Below, piece after piece: positions 24,904 to 34,212 of a stretch of 37,759 nt of DNA. This stretch comes from Candidatus Zixiibacteriota bacterium (lineage in GTDB: Bacteria > Zixibacteria > MSB-5A5 > SM23-73-2), in assembly GCA_030615745.1 (NCBI GenBank), contig JAUWYR010000023.1, positions 1-37,759 on the forward strand, read 5' to 3'. Numbering within the stretch: position 1 is the stretch's first letter; every line of letters starts with the position of its first letter. Below the pieces are notes generated by a model, which worked only from the letters and a program-made list of their open reading frames with translations, was not told the origin of the DNA and made no database searches. The translations under genes and the position numbers were made by a program.

Positions 24904-26199
24904 CTATAAGAAGTGGAACTTAATCTTGCCATCAAAATTTTGAAGCCTCTTTAAACTCCACCTTTTCCCCCTGATTTTCACCTGAGTTTTTCTTTCCCCA
25001 ATTTTTTTTTCTGTTATAGTTCCAAATCTGTAAAGGAAAGATAAAAAACCGAGCTTGGAATTTTCAAGGACAACAACTCCCTCAACTATATCCTCAGATA
25101 AGTGTCTGTCTAAAAGATCTGTCAATTTCTCGATCCCCACACCTTGTTCTGCGCAGATAAAAACGAAATCAGAACCACAGGTTACATTCTGAACATAGGG
25201 GAAATCCCCATCCAGCTTATCGATTTTGTTGAAGACCATGATAGTGGGCGTCTCTTTTGAACCAAGCTCCGCTAAAACCTCGTTTGCCCTCTTTATCTGG
25301 TTTCTGAAATCCGGATGTGAAATATCCACCAGGTGCAACAAAAGATCAGCTAATCTGACCTCATCTAAGGTGGAGCGAAAGGAGGCGATAAGGTGATGTG
25401 GAAGCTTACGGATGAATCCTATTGTATCGGTTAATACTACATTTGCGGAGCATCTTGACGATTTTGAGAATTTTAAAATCCGGGTAGTGGAATCCAATGT
25501 AGAGAAAAGCTTTTTCTCCACAAAAACAGATGCCTCGGTTAGTCTATTAAAAAGGGTAGATTTCCCCACATTAGTGTAACCGACTAAACATATTTTAAAC
25601 AAATCCGCTCGATTTTTCCTCTGGATTTTTCTCTCATTATCTATTTTAACCAAGACCTTCTCTAAGTCAGCTATCCTTTTTCTGGTCTGACGGCGGTCAA
25701 CCTCCAGCTGTGTCTCCCCAGGACCCTTTGTCCCTATACCTCCATATTGACGTGAGAGGTGTTCCCACCTACCAGCAAGCCTGGGCAAAAGGTATTTTAA
25801 TTGGGCTAAAGCAACCTGAGTCTTAGCTTCTTTAGTTCTGGCTCTTTTGGCAAATATGTCTAAGATAAGAGATGACCTATCGATAACCTTCACATCTGTC
25901 CTGTCCTCAATATTGTAGATCTGAGCAGGGGAGAGGTCGTCATCGAAAATTATAATATCTATTTTTTCCCCTTCGCATATTTTTTTTATCTGGTCTATTT
26001 TACCCTTGCCAATAAAAAAGGCTGGGTTAAGCTTTTTTCTATCCTGAACAACTGTATCCACAACCTCAGCTCCAGCGGTTTCAGCTAAAAGCTTAAGCTC
26101 AGCCAGACAATCCTGGTGGGTAAAGTCATCTATTGTGGGAAGCTTTACCCCTACTAAGAGGGCTTTTTCTTTTTGCTTAAAATCCTGAGTTTGGTACAT
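24904..26199 (-). CDS. hflX: GTPase HflX
   Basis: A 431-residue HflX: the N-terminal HflX-specific domain (about 12-185, with AEVVDTVVQDRKKLNPAFFIGKGK broken around the family glycines, and GGIGTKGPGETQLE at 153-166) followed by a GTPase domain with G1 GYTNVGKST (207-215), G3 DTIGF and G4 NKID. HflX binds the large ribosomal subunit and splits stalled or stress-damaged ribosomes. I chose the ATG at 26199 because CGGAGG lies just upstream; a TTG one codon earlier overlaps that site. Its neighbour RqcP-like S4 protein also acts on stalled ribosomes. Confidence 0.93.
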   Translation of the reverse strand: MYQTQDFKQKEKALLVGVKLPTIDDFTHQDCLAELKLLAETAGAEVVDTVVQDRKKLNPAFFIGKGKIDQIKKICEGEKIDIIIFDDDLSPAQIYNIEDRTDVKVIDRSSLILDIFAKRARTKEAKTQVALAQLKYLLPRLAGRWEHLSRQYGGIGTKGPGETQLEVDRRQTRKRIADLEKVLVKIDNERKIQRKNRADLFKICLVGYTNVGKSTLFNRLTEASVFVEKKLFSTLDSTTRILKFSKSSRCSANVVLTDTIGFIRKLPHHLIASFRSTLDEVRLADLLLHLVDISHPDFRNQIKRANEVLAELGSKETPTIMVFNKIDKLDGDFPYVQNVTCGSDFVFICAEQGVGIEKLTDLLDRHLSEDIVEGVVVLENSKLGFLSFLYRFGTITEKKIGERKTQVKIRGKRWSLKRLQNFDGKIKFHFL

Positions 26200-26353
26200 C
26201 AACCTCCGTTAAATTTTTACTACGACATCAATTTGCTGTCTTGTGAAAAAATCCTGAAAAAACTTTTAAAATCAAAATTCACCCTTTTCTATAATTGATA
26301 CGATTTTTCTCAAGAAAATGAGGTTAAAAACACCTTATTCTATATCTTTCGGA

Positions 26354-26623
26354 TCAAAAAAAATCTGTTTTTATCTTTTCTTTTAATATTTTATAAAAAT
26401 TTTTCGCCTCCTCTTTTTTCACATTTCCTTTGGGAATATCCAAAACTTCCACCTCGATTATCTTTGAAAAAAAATCTATTTTTATCTTCTGACCTGTTTT
26501 TATTTTTTTGGAGGCTTTAGCTTTCTGTCCACCCACATAAACTATACCATTCTCGCAGGCTTTCTTAGCTACACTTCTCCTTTTTATCAAGCGGGTATCT
26601 GATAGGAAAATATCGAGCCTCAA
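26354..26623 (-). CDS. S4-domain RNA-binding protein (RqcP/Hsp15-like)
   Basis: An 89-residue protein that is essentially one S4 RNA-binding domain (about 1-65; MRLDIFLSDTRLIKRRSVAKKAC, shown here as its N-terminal helix pair, then GIVYVGGQKAKASKKIKTG) plus a basic tail. Small proteins of this type include RqcP (YabO), which stabilises the peptidyl-tRNA during alanine tailing of stalled large subunits, and Hsp15. It begins 1 base after the surA-like stop and is 154 bases upstream of hflX. Which subfamily it belongs to cannot be settled from sequence alone by eye. Confidence 0.78.
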   Translation of the reverse strand: MRLDIFLSDTRLIKRRSVAKKACENGIVYVGGQKAKASKKIKTGQKIKIDFFSKIIEVEVLDIPKGNVKKEEAKNFYKILKEKIKTDFF

Positions 26624-26624
26624 G

Positions 26625-27911
26625 TTATTCTTCTAACCTCACCTCCACATAAGTTTTCTCTCGTAGGTTTTTCAACCACTCCACAATCTTTTGGTTGGTC
26701 TTTTTCCTTTTAGCCATATCTTTAATGGTATCCCAATCTAATTCTTTGGTAAGCTTCCTTTTTTCTTGTTTATCCAAAATTTTCACTATATGGATTCCGA
26801 AATCTGTTAAAACCGGTCTACCTATTTCTCCTTTTTCCGGAGAGCTTATTGTTCTTTTGAGATTTTCGTCCATCTGTTCTAAAGGATACCAGCCCAGCTC
26901 CCCGCCTAGCTTTTTGGACTCCTCGTCATCGGAGAACTTTTTTGCTAAACTTGCGAAATCTTCTCCTTTCTGTAACAACTGATAGATACTGTCAGCTTTT
27001 CCCCAAATTCTTGCTGAATCCTCAGAAGAAGGTCTTGCTGAGATAAGTATATGCCTTGCAGATATGAGGCTATCGATTTTCTTTTCTACCTTAATAATAT
27101 GATATCCGAGCTTTGTCTTGGCTATCCCGGCCTCACCAGGGTTTAAGGATAATGCGGTCTTTTCAAATTCTGGCAGAAGGTCACCCTTTTTAAAAAATCC
27201 TAAATCTCCACCTCTATCCTTGGTAGGGTCATCAGAATAAATCAAAGCTAGACTGGCAAAATCCTCCCCCGATTTTGCCTTGTTTAAAATCATCTCTGCC
27301 TTTTTATACAGAAAGTCCAGAGTCTTCTCCGATGGAAAAATCGAAAAAAGGATATGACTTAACCGAACTGCCTCCTCTTGTTCTGGAAGGCTATCTTTGT
27401 AAACCTGATAGAAATCCTTTACCTCCTTGGAGGAAACGCTAACCCCGGAGAGCTTTAAAGAGATTAGTTTCTCCATCAAAAGCTGTGATTTTATTTGCGC
27501 TCTATATTTCCTTTTGAGCTCTTTTAAGGTTAAGTTCTCCTTTTCCAACTCCTCTAAAAAAGCTGTCTCAGAACCGAATTGTTCCTTAATTCTTTCAATC
27601 TGAGCATCTATTGCCTGATCCACCTCCTCAGACTTAACCTCCAAAAGAGTGTCCTTTTCCGCCTGGATCAAGATCAGCTTATCATTTATCATCTGCTCTA
27701 ATAACTCTTTTTTTATCCTCATCTTTTCCTGTGAGTCTATAATCTCAAGTTTTAGCTGAGAAGTATATAGAGCATATTGTGACTTAAGCTCAGATTGTAA
27801 AATTATCTTATCTCCCACAACCGCTATAATTCTATCGAGTATCTCTTGAGAAAAAGTAAGATTAAAAAGAAGTAAAAATAAAAAGAAGATAAAAGGTAGT
27901 TTTTTTCTCAT
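26625..27911 (-). CDS. surA: SurA-like periplasmic peptidyl-prolyl isomerase
   Basis: A 428-residue exported foldase. Signal peptide 1-21 (ending TFSQ), SurA N-terminal chaperone domain (about 22-165), first parvulin domain (about 175-272; RLSHILFSI, GGDLGFFKKGDLLPEFE, GYHIIKVE) and second parvulin domain (about 282-382; SARHILISA, GGELGWYPLEQMDENLK, GIHIVKI). This order matches SurA, which escorts outer-membrane proteins through the periplasm. It is the third foldase gene in a row after mfd. With a PorV-type barrel and other outer-membrane proteins in the window, a role in barrel assembly is likely. Confidence 0.85.
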   Translation of the reverse strand: MRKKLPFIFFLFLLLFNLTFSQEILDRIIAVVGDKIILQSELKSQYALYTSQLKLEIIDSQEKMRIKKELLEQMINDKLILIQAEKDTLLEVKSEEVDQAIDAQIERIKEQFGSETAFLEELEKENLTLKELKRKYRAQIKSQLLMEKLISLKLSGVSVSSKEVKDFYQVYKDSLPEQEEAVRLSHILFSIFPSEKTLDFLYKKAEMILNKAKSGEDFASLALIYSDDPTKDRGGDLGFFKKGDLLPEFEKTALSLNPGEAGIAKTKLGYHIIKVEKKIDSLISARHILISARPSSEDSARIWGKADSIYQLLQKGEDFASLAKKFSDDEESKKLGGELGWYPLEQMDENLKRTISSPEKGEIGRPVLTDFGIHIVKILDKQEKRKLTKELDWDTIKDMAKRKKTNQKIVEWLKNLREKTYVEVRLEE

Positions 27912-27983
27912 TTGGTATCAAAAGAACAATACAAAAAACTAATCTTTAGTTTTAAAAAAAGCTTACTCGGCAATTGACTATTG

Positions 27984-28847
27984 TTATTCCTTTTGGGAAG
28001 TATCTTTAATTTCCTCAACAAAGCTAGCCCAGCCATATCTTTCTATCTTAGCTTTCTTTTTAAGTTTCTTCAAAAAGGATTCTACTTTTTCTTTTCTTTT
28101 CTGGTCATCGAGATATGAAAAGATTTGAGCTTTTACAAGCTCGAACTCTCTTTCTGTTCCTTTTTTCTTTTTGTCCTTTATAAAAAGGATATGCCAGCCC
28201 CATTCGGTTTGAAAAGGTTTAGTCACCTCTCCAATTTTATGGCTGAATGCCTGTTCAGCAATCTGAGGATGAACAGAAAGTCTATCAAAGCAACCTATAT
28301 CCCCACCTTTTTCTCTGGTTTCAAAATCAATGCTCATTCGGTTTGCAACCTTGGAAAAAGGCTCACCTTTTTTAATCCTTTTAAAAGCAGAATCTGCATC
28401 CTCTTTTTTGGCTAAAAGGATCTGGGAAGCACAGACCTCATCGTTTTCCCTTCTGAATCTCTCCTTTTGTTTTTGATAGAATTCCTCTGCTTCTTTTTCG
28501 GAAGCGAATATATTCTCACCAAACTCTTTTTGTAAGAAATTCACAACAACTAAATCCTTGATCATATTCTTTATGTCGCGTTTTAAATTTTGATTCTGGT
28601 CAAATCTTCTTCTTTTGGCTTTTTGATAAATTAACTCGTTGTCGATCCATCTGCGAACATAATCTCTTTTTTGCTCGATGGTTACAGTATCATATTGTGA
28701 AAATACCCTTTCCACATCCTCCTCAGTTAAGTTCTCTTTATTAACCTGTGCAACCACCCCCCCTCTCTTTTCTCCGCAACTCAAAATTCCAAAAAATATT
28801 ACACACACTAAGATGAAAAAAACTAATCTTTTTAACAAAAATGACAT
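27984..28847 (-). CDS. parvulin-type peptidyl-prolyl isomerase lipoprotein
   Basis: A 287-residue protein with a lipoprotein signal peptide: lipobox ILSC with the lipidated Cys24. An N-terminal chaperone-like helical region (about 35-130) and one parvulin domain (about 138-235; CASQILLAKKEDADSAF, KGGDIGCFDRLSVHPQIAE, GWHILFIKDKK) follow, then a basic helical tail. It resembles PrsA/PpiD-type foldases and should sit in the periplasm on a lipid anchor. It lies between two other parvulin genes and is separated from the upstream one by a palindromic element. Confidence 0.85.
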   Translation of the reverse strand: MSFLLKRLVFFILVCVIFFGILSCGEKRGGVVAQVNKENLTEEDVERVFSQYDTVTIEQKRDYVRRWIDNELIYQKAKRRRFDQNQNLKRDIKNMIKDLVVVNFLQKEFGENIFASEKEAEEFYQKQKERFRRENDEVCASQILLAKKEDADSAFKRIKKGEPFSKVANRMSIDFETREKGGDIGCFDRLSVHPQIAEQAFSHKIGEVTKPFQTEWGWHILFIKDKKKKGTEREFELVKAQIFSYLDDQKRKEKVESFLKKLKKKAKIERYGWASFVEEIKDTSQKE

Positions 28848-28868
28848 CTTGATTCTCCAAAAATCCCT

Positions 28869-28982
28869 AGTGTGGTGTCTCTAACATTTCTTTACACTGT
28901 CATTGCGAAGCAATCTCTTGCCGGGATTCCTCGCAAAGCTAAGGAATGACAGGATAGTAAAGCTATTGTGAGACACTACACT
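28869..28982. repeat. 114-bp imperfect palindrome (MITE-like)
   Basis: The ends are AGTGTGGTGTCTC (28869-28881) and GAGACACTACACT (28970-28982), complementary at 12 of 13 positions. The arms also pair further in: CTTTAC near 28890 with GTAAAG near 28957, and TGTCATT near 28898 with AATGACA near 28945. The centre contains the TCATTGCGAAGCAATCTC sequence. From memory this inner sequence recurs in many uncultured bacterial genomes. It encodes nothing and fills the gap between two parvulin genes. Confidence 0.78.
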
Positions 28983-28999
28983 GGAGATATTTTTCTTTA

Positions 29000-30700
29000 T
29001 TATTCAGGCTTTGTTATCAAGGCGTTCTCCAGAACATCCTCGTAGATTTCGACATTCAACTTCTTTTTCATCTCGGAAAGAAACTCATCGAAGATTTTCA
29101 TCTTTTTTTCACCTTTAATTGTATTTTTTACCATTACCCTTACCTCATCCAAACCTTTCTGTCTGCCTCCTTTCTTATCCAGAAGCTCTATTATAGACCA
29201 TCCTTTTTTATACTTGAAATCCTGGATAGAGACAGGTCCACCCACCTTCCCTTTTTTCATCTTCATAGCATAATCGAATATCTCAGGATAGCGAGTCCTT
29301 TTAATATAGCCTAAATCACCACCACGAGCTTTAACATGCTCCCGAACAGTCCTTTGGCCAGCCAACTTTGAAAAATCTGCTCCAGCTTTGATCTGAGCTA
29401 ACAATTCCTCAGCTTCAGCCTTAGTCCTCACCATTATCTCCCTCACATGAACCTCAGCATCCTGCACAAACATCTCCTTGTTCTTCTCATAATATTCTTT
29501 TATCTCCTCATCTGATGCATCAATCTCTTTAAACAAAACACCATATTTCATATTCTCCGCAAATTTTTGTTCTTTGAGATCTTCTAATGCCTCTTTATAT
29601 TCCTCTGATTTGTCCAGTCCCCTTTTTATCGCCTCCTGGTGCAAAAGGGTTGGCACAAAAAGCTGGTAGACCCAAACATCGAAAGTTTGAGGGTCTGTTA
29701 TTCGCGGTCGCCTTGGAAAAGGGATTTTGTTAAATTCCTCTAAAAACTGAGATACTTTAAGTTCTCCCCTATCATAGGTAGCTAAAATCAGCTCTTTATC
29801 TTCAGGAGTTACTTTTGTTGGATCCCAGGGGGTTAAAGGAAGAGTAATACTATCACCACTCTCGATTATTCCGAAAGGTGCTAAAAGCTTTTCTTTTGTC
29901 TCTGAAACTACTTCAAAGTGCAACCTTTCTTTAAGCTCTTCAATAAAGCCATACCCTAATTCCTGTTGTCTCGTTCTCTGTAAATTTGTTTTTAAAAAAT
30001 CCTTGATCTCCTCATAGGGCTTCTGCTCCCTTTTTCTTTTTTCCTCAACTTTGATCACATGCCAGCCGTAAAATGTTTTTACCGGCTTTGAGATATCCCT
30101 CTCTTTTAACTTAAAAACAACTTCCCTGAATTCGAGAAACATACGGTCATAAATGAAAAAACCCAAATCCCCTCCTTTATCCTTTGTCAGGGTATCCTGA
30201 GAAAACTCCGAAGCAAGCTTTTCAAATTCCTCACCCTTCATCAATCTCTCATACACTTTTTTCGCTTCACTTTCATCCTTTACCAAAATATGTCTTAAAT
30301 GAATCTCCTCACTTAATTTTTTGTAGTAATCCTTAAGCTCTTTCTCAGTTGGAACAGCTTTATTTAAAACCTCAATTTCATAAAGCTGTTTAATCAACAA
30401 ATCCCTTTTCTGAGCTTCGATTACCTTATTTAATTCAGCAATAGTATCCATCTTTTGCTCATAAGCACCTGCAACTAAAATCTTTTGTTCGATCAAACGA
30501 TTGAGGAAATTTTTCCTCATCGCTAATTCCTGTTCCGGGGAGTCAAATTTTATTCCCACCGCTTTTTTAAATTTCTGATCGAACTTTTTTAGAATTATCT
30601 TCTCATCTCCTATTTGAGCAACAATCTTTTCTTTCTTAGCACAGGAAAAAAAGACCAAGGAAGCCAAAATAAAAAACAGAAAAAAATAGAATCTTTTCAT
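29000..30700 (-). CDS. parvulin foldase lipoprotein with two isomerase domains
   Basis: A 566-residue lipoprotein: the signal ends in FFSC with lipidated Cys20. An N-terminal helical region precedes a first parvulin domain (about 132-222; LRHILVKDESEAKKVYERL, GGDLGFFIYDRM, GWHVIKVEEK). A second helical region (about 290-405) and a second parvulin domain (about 412-508; VREIMVRTKAEAEELL, GGDLGYIKRTRYPEIF, GWSIIELLDKK) follow. The doubled helical-plus-parvulin order suggests internal duplication of a PrsA-like unit. It begins 46 bases after the mfd stop and is the first of three foldase genes. Confidence 0.85.
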   Translation of the reverse strand: MKRFYFFLFFILASLVFFSCAKKEKIVAQIGDEKIILKKFDQKFKKAVGIKFDSPEQELAMRKNFLNRLIEQKILVAGAYEQKMDTIAELNKVIEAQKRDLLIKQLYEIEVLNKAVPTEKELKDYYKKLSEEIHLRHILVKDESEAKKVYERLMKGEEFEKLASEFSQDTLTKDKGGDLGFFIYDRMFLEFREVVFKLKERDISKPVKTFYGWHVIKVEEKRKREQKPYEEIKDFLKTNLQRTRQQELGYGFIEELKERLHFEVVSETKEKLLAPFGIIESGDSITLPLTPWDPTKVTPEDKELILATYDRGELKVSQFLEEFNKIPFPRRPRITDPQTFDVWVYQLFVPTLLHQEAIKRGLDKSEEYKEALEDLKEQKFAENMKYGVLFKEIDASDEEIKEYYEKNKEMFVQDAEVHVREIMVRTKAEAEELLAQIKAGADFSKLAGQRTVREHVKARGGDLGYIKRTRYPEIFDYAMKMKKGKVGGPVSIQDFKYKKGWSIIELLDKKGGRQKGLDEVRVMVKNTIKGEKKMKIFDEFLSEMKKKLNVEIYEDVLENALITKPE

Positions 30701-30746
30701 TTTTTTCTCCTCTTTTTAAATTTTCACAGACCTAATATATCACATC

Positions 30747-33700
30747 TTATAGATTTTGCAAGAGCTTTTTTATAAATAAAGCATTATTTTTTATTTTTTT
30801 TCCTTTGAGAAAAATTATGATTTTGAAATCACCAGAACCTACAAACTCCAATGGAAGTTTTATCTTCTTGGTGATTTTCTCTATCTTTTTTTTATTTATC
30901 TTTTCTTTTGAATCGAATTCTATCTCCAATCTATCTTTTTTTAACCAGATAGCAGATATTAAATTCTTTTGGGCGATCAATTTGGATTGGGCTAAAGTTA
31001 AAAGGTCTAAAATCTGTTGCGGTGCTCTGCCAAAACGATCAACTATCTCAATCTTGAGTTCTTCAAGTGACTCTAAGGTTTTTGAATCTGCTATCTTCTG
31101 ATATATCTCAACTCTTTGTTTATCGTCCGGAATATAGGTTGGAGGAATGTATAAATCTAAGTCAACTCTGATTTTTGTCTCTGGTTTTTTTGTTACTTTT
31201 TCACCTTTGAGCTCCCTTATCGCCTCATCCAAAAGCTTACAATAAAGGTCATAACCGATCTCCTCGATGAATCCGTGTTGTTGTAGTCCTAATATATTTC
31301 CGGCTCCCCTTATCTCCAGATCTCGCAAAGAGAGGTAAAACCCTGAGCCCAATTCGGTATATTGTAAGATAGCCTTTAATCTTTTCTTGGCAGTCTCATT
31401 TAACACCTTTAACGGCGGGATCAAAAGATAAGCATACGCTTTCTGGTTAGACCTTCCCACTCTACCTCTGAGCTGATAAAGCTGAGCCAAGCCGAATCGG
31501 TCTGCTCTGTTGATTATCATAGTATTCACATTGGGTATGTCCAGACCAGACTCGATGATACTTGTTGCCAAAAGGCAGTCGTACTTTTTTTCCAGAAAAT
31601 CGAGCATCACCCTTTCTAAGGTTTTCTCCTCCATCTGCCCATGGGCTATGCCAATCCTCAGGCGAGGCAAAAGGAGTTGCAAAAATCTATAAATGGATTC
31701 TATCGAGTGGACCCGATTATGAACAAAATAGACTTGCCCACCTCTGTCTATCTCCCTTAAGATCGCTTCGAAAATAACCTCAGGGTCGAACTGTAAGACC
31801 TCAGTATGTATAGGTAACCTCTCCTTTGGAGGGGTATTGATTACCGACATATCTTTAATACCATATAAGGAAAGCTGCATAGTTCTGGGTATGGGTGTGG
31901 CGGTCAGGGTCAAAACATCCACCAAGGTTTTTAGTTTTTTAATCTTCTCTTTATGAGCCACGCCAAATCTTTGTTCCTCGTCAATTATCAAAAGACCTAA
32001 TTCTTTGAACTTCACATCGTTTTGTAAAAGCCGGTGTGTTCCGATGATGACATCGATTTTACCCTGTTTCAACTCCTCTATTATTTTTTTCTGCTCAGCT
32101 CTTTTTTTAAAGCGGGATAACGTCTCAATTCTTAGCGGAAATTCTTTCAATCTATCGGAAAAAGTAGTGAGATGTTGCTGAGTAAGAATGGTTGTGGGCG
32201 CTAAGACTGCAACCTGCTTTCCATCCATAACACATTTGAAAGAAGCTCTTATTGCCACCTCAGTTTTTCCATAACCAACATCTCCACAAACCAACCTATC
32301 CATAGGAATGGGCTTTTCCATATCTTTTTTTATCGCATCAATTGCTTCTACCTGATCAGGAGTCTCCTCATATATAAATGAGGACTCCAGCTCCTTCTGC
32401 CATAAAGCATCAGGAGAGACGGGGTGTTTAGCCTTGGTTTTTCTTTCAGCATGGATTTTAATTAACTCTTTTGCCATATCCTTAATTGCCTTTTTAGTCC
32501 TTCTCTTCAAGTTCTCCCAGCTTGCTCCTCCCAATCTGGACAGTTTTGGCTCACCTTCCTTGCCCACGAATTTGTGAACCCGATTGAACTCCTCAATTGG
32601 AACATAGAGTTTATCTTCTCCCTCATACAAAAGCGAAAGGCAATCCCTTTTTCTCCCATCAACTAAAATCTCTTTTAGACCATCGTATCTCCCGATTCCA
32701 AAATCTATATGGACCACAAAATCCCCTTGGGACAAGGCATTATATGAGGACAGAGCAAGCCCCTCTTTAAATCTTTTTTTCCTTCTTTTTCTGAAATATC
32801 TTGAGAAGATCTGATGTTCAGTAAATAATTCCAACCCGATCTCAGGAAATGTAAATCCAGAACTGAGATACCCAATCTGAATCTCCACTTTATCAATCTG
32901 ATTTTCTAAAAGCTCCGAAAGCCTCTGTTTCTGACCCTCATTCTCACACAAAATATAGGTCGAATAACCTCTATCTTTTTGTTCTTCTATCCTTTTTTTC
33001 AGAAAAAAGAGGTCAGAATCTATTCTTTGATGCTCTTTAATTTTTAAGTCTATGACCTCTTTTTTTGTATCTATAAAAGAGAGATTTTTAATATTTTGAA
33101 ATTTTTTAATTTTTTCTTCGAATTCTTTTGGGCTTTCCCAAAGCTTTTCTGGATTAGGGACAAGCTCCCCCTTTTTTATGGTTTGATTATATGAGTTTTC
33201 TGTCTCCTCAAAGATATATTCTAACTGGTCTTGAATCAACTGAGGTTCATCTAAAAATAACAAAGATTTTTCACCGAAATAATCGAATAGTGTCGATTGT
33301 GGGATATCAAACAAACCTCCCATCCACTCCAGACCAGGTATCTCCTGGAAGAGGTTAATCTTTTGTCTTAGCTTATCCGCTTTTGAAGGATCTATCTTAG
33401 ATAGGTATTCCTCAATTTTTTCATCGGAGATCAAGACTTCCCTCTTAGGTAAAATAACAGCATCTTTTATCTTTTTTGTAGTTCTTTGGGTTAAAATAGA
33501 AAATTCCCTTATCGACTCTATAACATCTCCAAAAAACTCAATCCTTACAGGGTCCTCAGAGGAATAAGGGAAAATATCTAAGATTCCTCCCCTTAAACTA
33601 AAAGAGCCTACTTCTTCAACCTGAGGATATCTTACAAAACCTAAATTCAGGAGTTTCTCAACTAAAAAAGAAAGATTTTTATTTTCACCTTTTTTTAAAT

Positions 33701-34127
33701 TCAAACAACTATTTTTAAATTGGGATGGGGTTAAAGTCTTCTCAAAAGCAGACCTTACAGAGGCAACAGCTATAACATTTTTTTTTAAAATTAGATTAAA
33801 TAAAGCTAAAAGCCTTTTTCCTATAACCTCGGATGAGGGAAAAGAGAACTCATATGGTAAAATCTCCCATGAAGGGAAATAAAAGACTTTTTCTTCTCCT
33901 AAAAAAGATATCAAATCATCTGCGATATTTTGTGCATCCTCTGGATTTGAAGTTATAACCAGGGTAGGAAGACCAAAATTTTCAAAAAGATAGGATAAAA
34001 AAAATCCCTTACTTGAGCCAGAAAGCCCGGAAACAAAAATATCTTTTTCCCCAGATTTGATCTTATCTTTTATCTTTTTTAAACTCTCTGATCTTTTAGC
34101 TAAATTTAAAATTGAATCTAAAGCCAT
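30747..34127 (-). CDS. mfd: transcription-repair coupling factor Mfd
   Basis: A full-length 1126-residue Mfd, which removes stalled RNA polymerase at DNA lesions and recruits UvrA. Order: UvrB-like N-terminal domains (about 1-350), RNA polymerase-interaction domain (about 460-560; GDFVVHIDFGIGRYDGL), then the SF2 translocase with Walker A GDVGYGKT (about 615-622), DEEQRFG, LTATPIPRT and the RecG-like TRG motif segment GLAQLYQLRGRVGRS (about 860-900), and the C-terminal TRCF domain (about 985-1080). All expected motifs are present and length is normal. It probably starts the mfd-foldase transcript. Confidence 0.96.
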   Translation of the reverse strand: MALDSILNLAKRSESLKKIKDKIKSGEKDIFVSGLSGSSKGFFLSYLFENFGLPTLVITSNPEDAQNIADDLISFLGEEKVFYFPSWEILPYEFSFPSSEVIGKRLLALFNLILKKNVIAVASVRSAFEKTLTPSQFKNSCLNLKKGENKNLSFLVEKLLNLGFVRYPQVEEVGSFSLRGGILDIFPYSSEDPVRIEFFGDVIESIREFSILTQRTTKKIKDAVILPKREVLISDEKIEEYLSKIDPSKADKLRQKINLFQEIPGLEWMGGLFDIPQSTLFDYFGEKSLLFLDEPQLIQDQLEYIFEETENSYNQTIKKGELVPNPEKLWESPKEFEEKIKKFQNIKNLSFIDTKKEVIDLKIKEHQRIDSDLFFLKKRIEEQKDRGYSTYILCENEGQKQRLSELLENQIDKVEIQIGYLSSGFTFPEIGLELFTEHQIFSRYFRKRRKKRFKEGLALSSYNALSQGDFVVHIDFGIGRYDGLKEILVDGRKRDCLSLLYEGEDKLYVPIEEFNRVHKFVGKEGEPKLSRLGGASWENLKRRTKKAIKDMAKELIKIHAERKTKAKHPVSPDALWQKELESSFIYEETPDQVEAIDAIKKDMEKPIPMDRLVCGDVGYGKTEVAIRASFKCVMDGKQVAVLAPTTILTQQHLTTFSDRLKEFPLRIETLSRFKKRAEQKKIIEELKQGKIDVIIGTHRLLQNDVKFKELGLLIIDEEQRFGVAHKEKIKKLKTLVDVLTLTATPIPRTMQLSLYGIKDMSVINTPPKERLPIHTEVLQFDPEVIFEAILREIDRGGQVYFVHNRVHSIESIYRFLQLLLPRLRIGIAHGQMEEKTLERVMLDFLEKKYDCLLATSIIESGLDIPNVNTMIINRADRFGLAQLYQLRGRVGRSNQKAYAYLLIPPLKVLNETAKKRLKAILQYTELGSGFYLSLRDLEIRGAGNILGLQQHGFIEEIGYDLYCKLLDEAIRELKGEKVTKKPETKIRVDLDLYIPPTYIPDDKQRVEIYQKIADSKTLESLEELKIEIVDRFGRAPQQILDLLTLAQSKLIAQKNLISAIWLKKDRLEIEFDSKEKINKKKIEKITKKIKLPLEFVGSGDFKIIIFLKGKKIKNNALFIKKLLQNL

Positions 34128-34150
34128 AATACAAAAATCTTTCTATTTTA

Positions 34151-34177
34151 ATAATACGGCTTTTGCGTATGCATCAA
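34151..34177 (-). promoter_or_regulatory. possible promoter for mfd
   Basis: On the minus strand TTGATG (34177-34172) is followed after 15 bases by TATTAT (34156-34151), about 24 bases before the mfd start codon. Hexamers are close to the sigma70 consensus but the spacing is short, so this is a weak call. Confidence 0.3.
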
Positions 34178-34212
34178 GAGATAAGATTTTTTTCTAAACG
34201 GATAAAAAAAAC

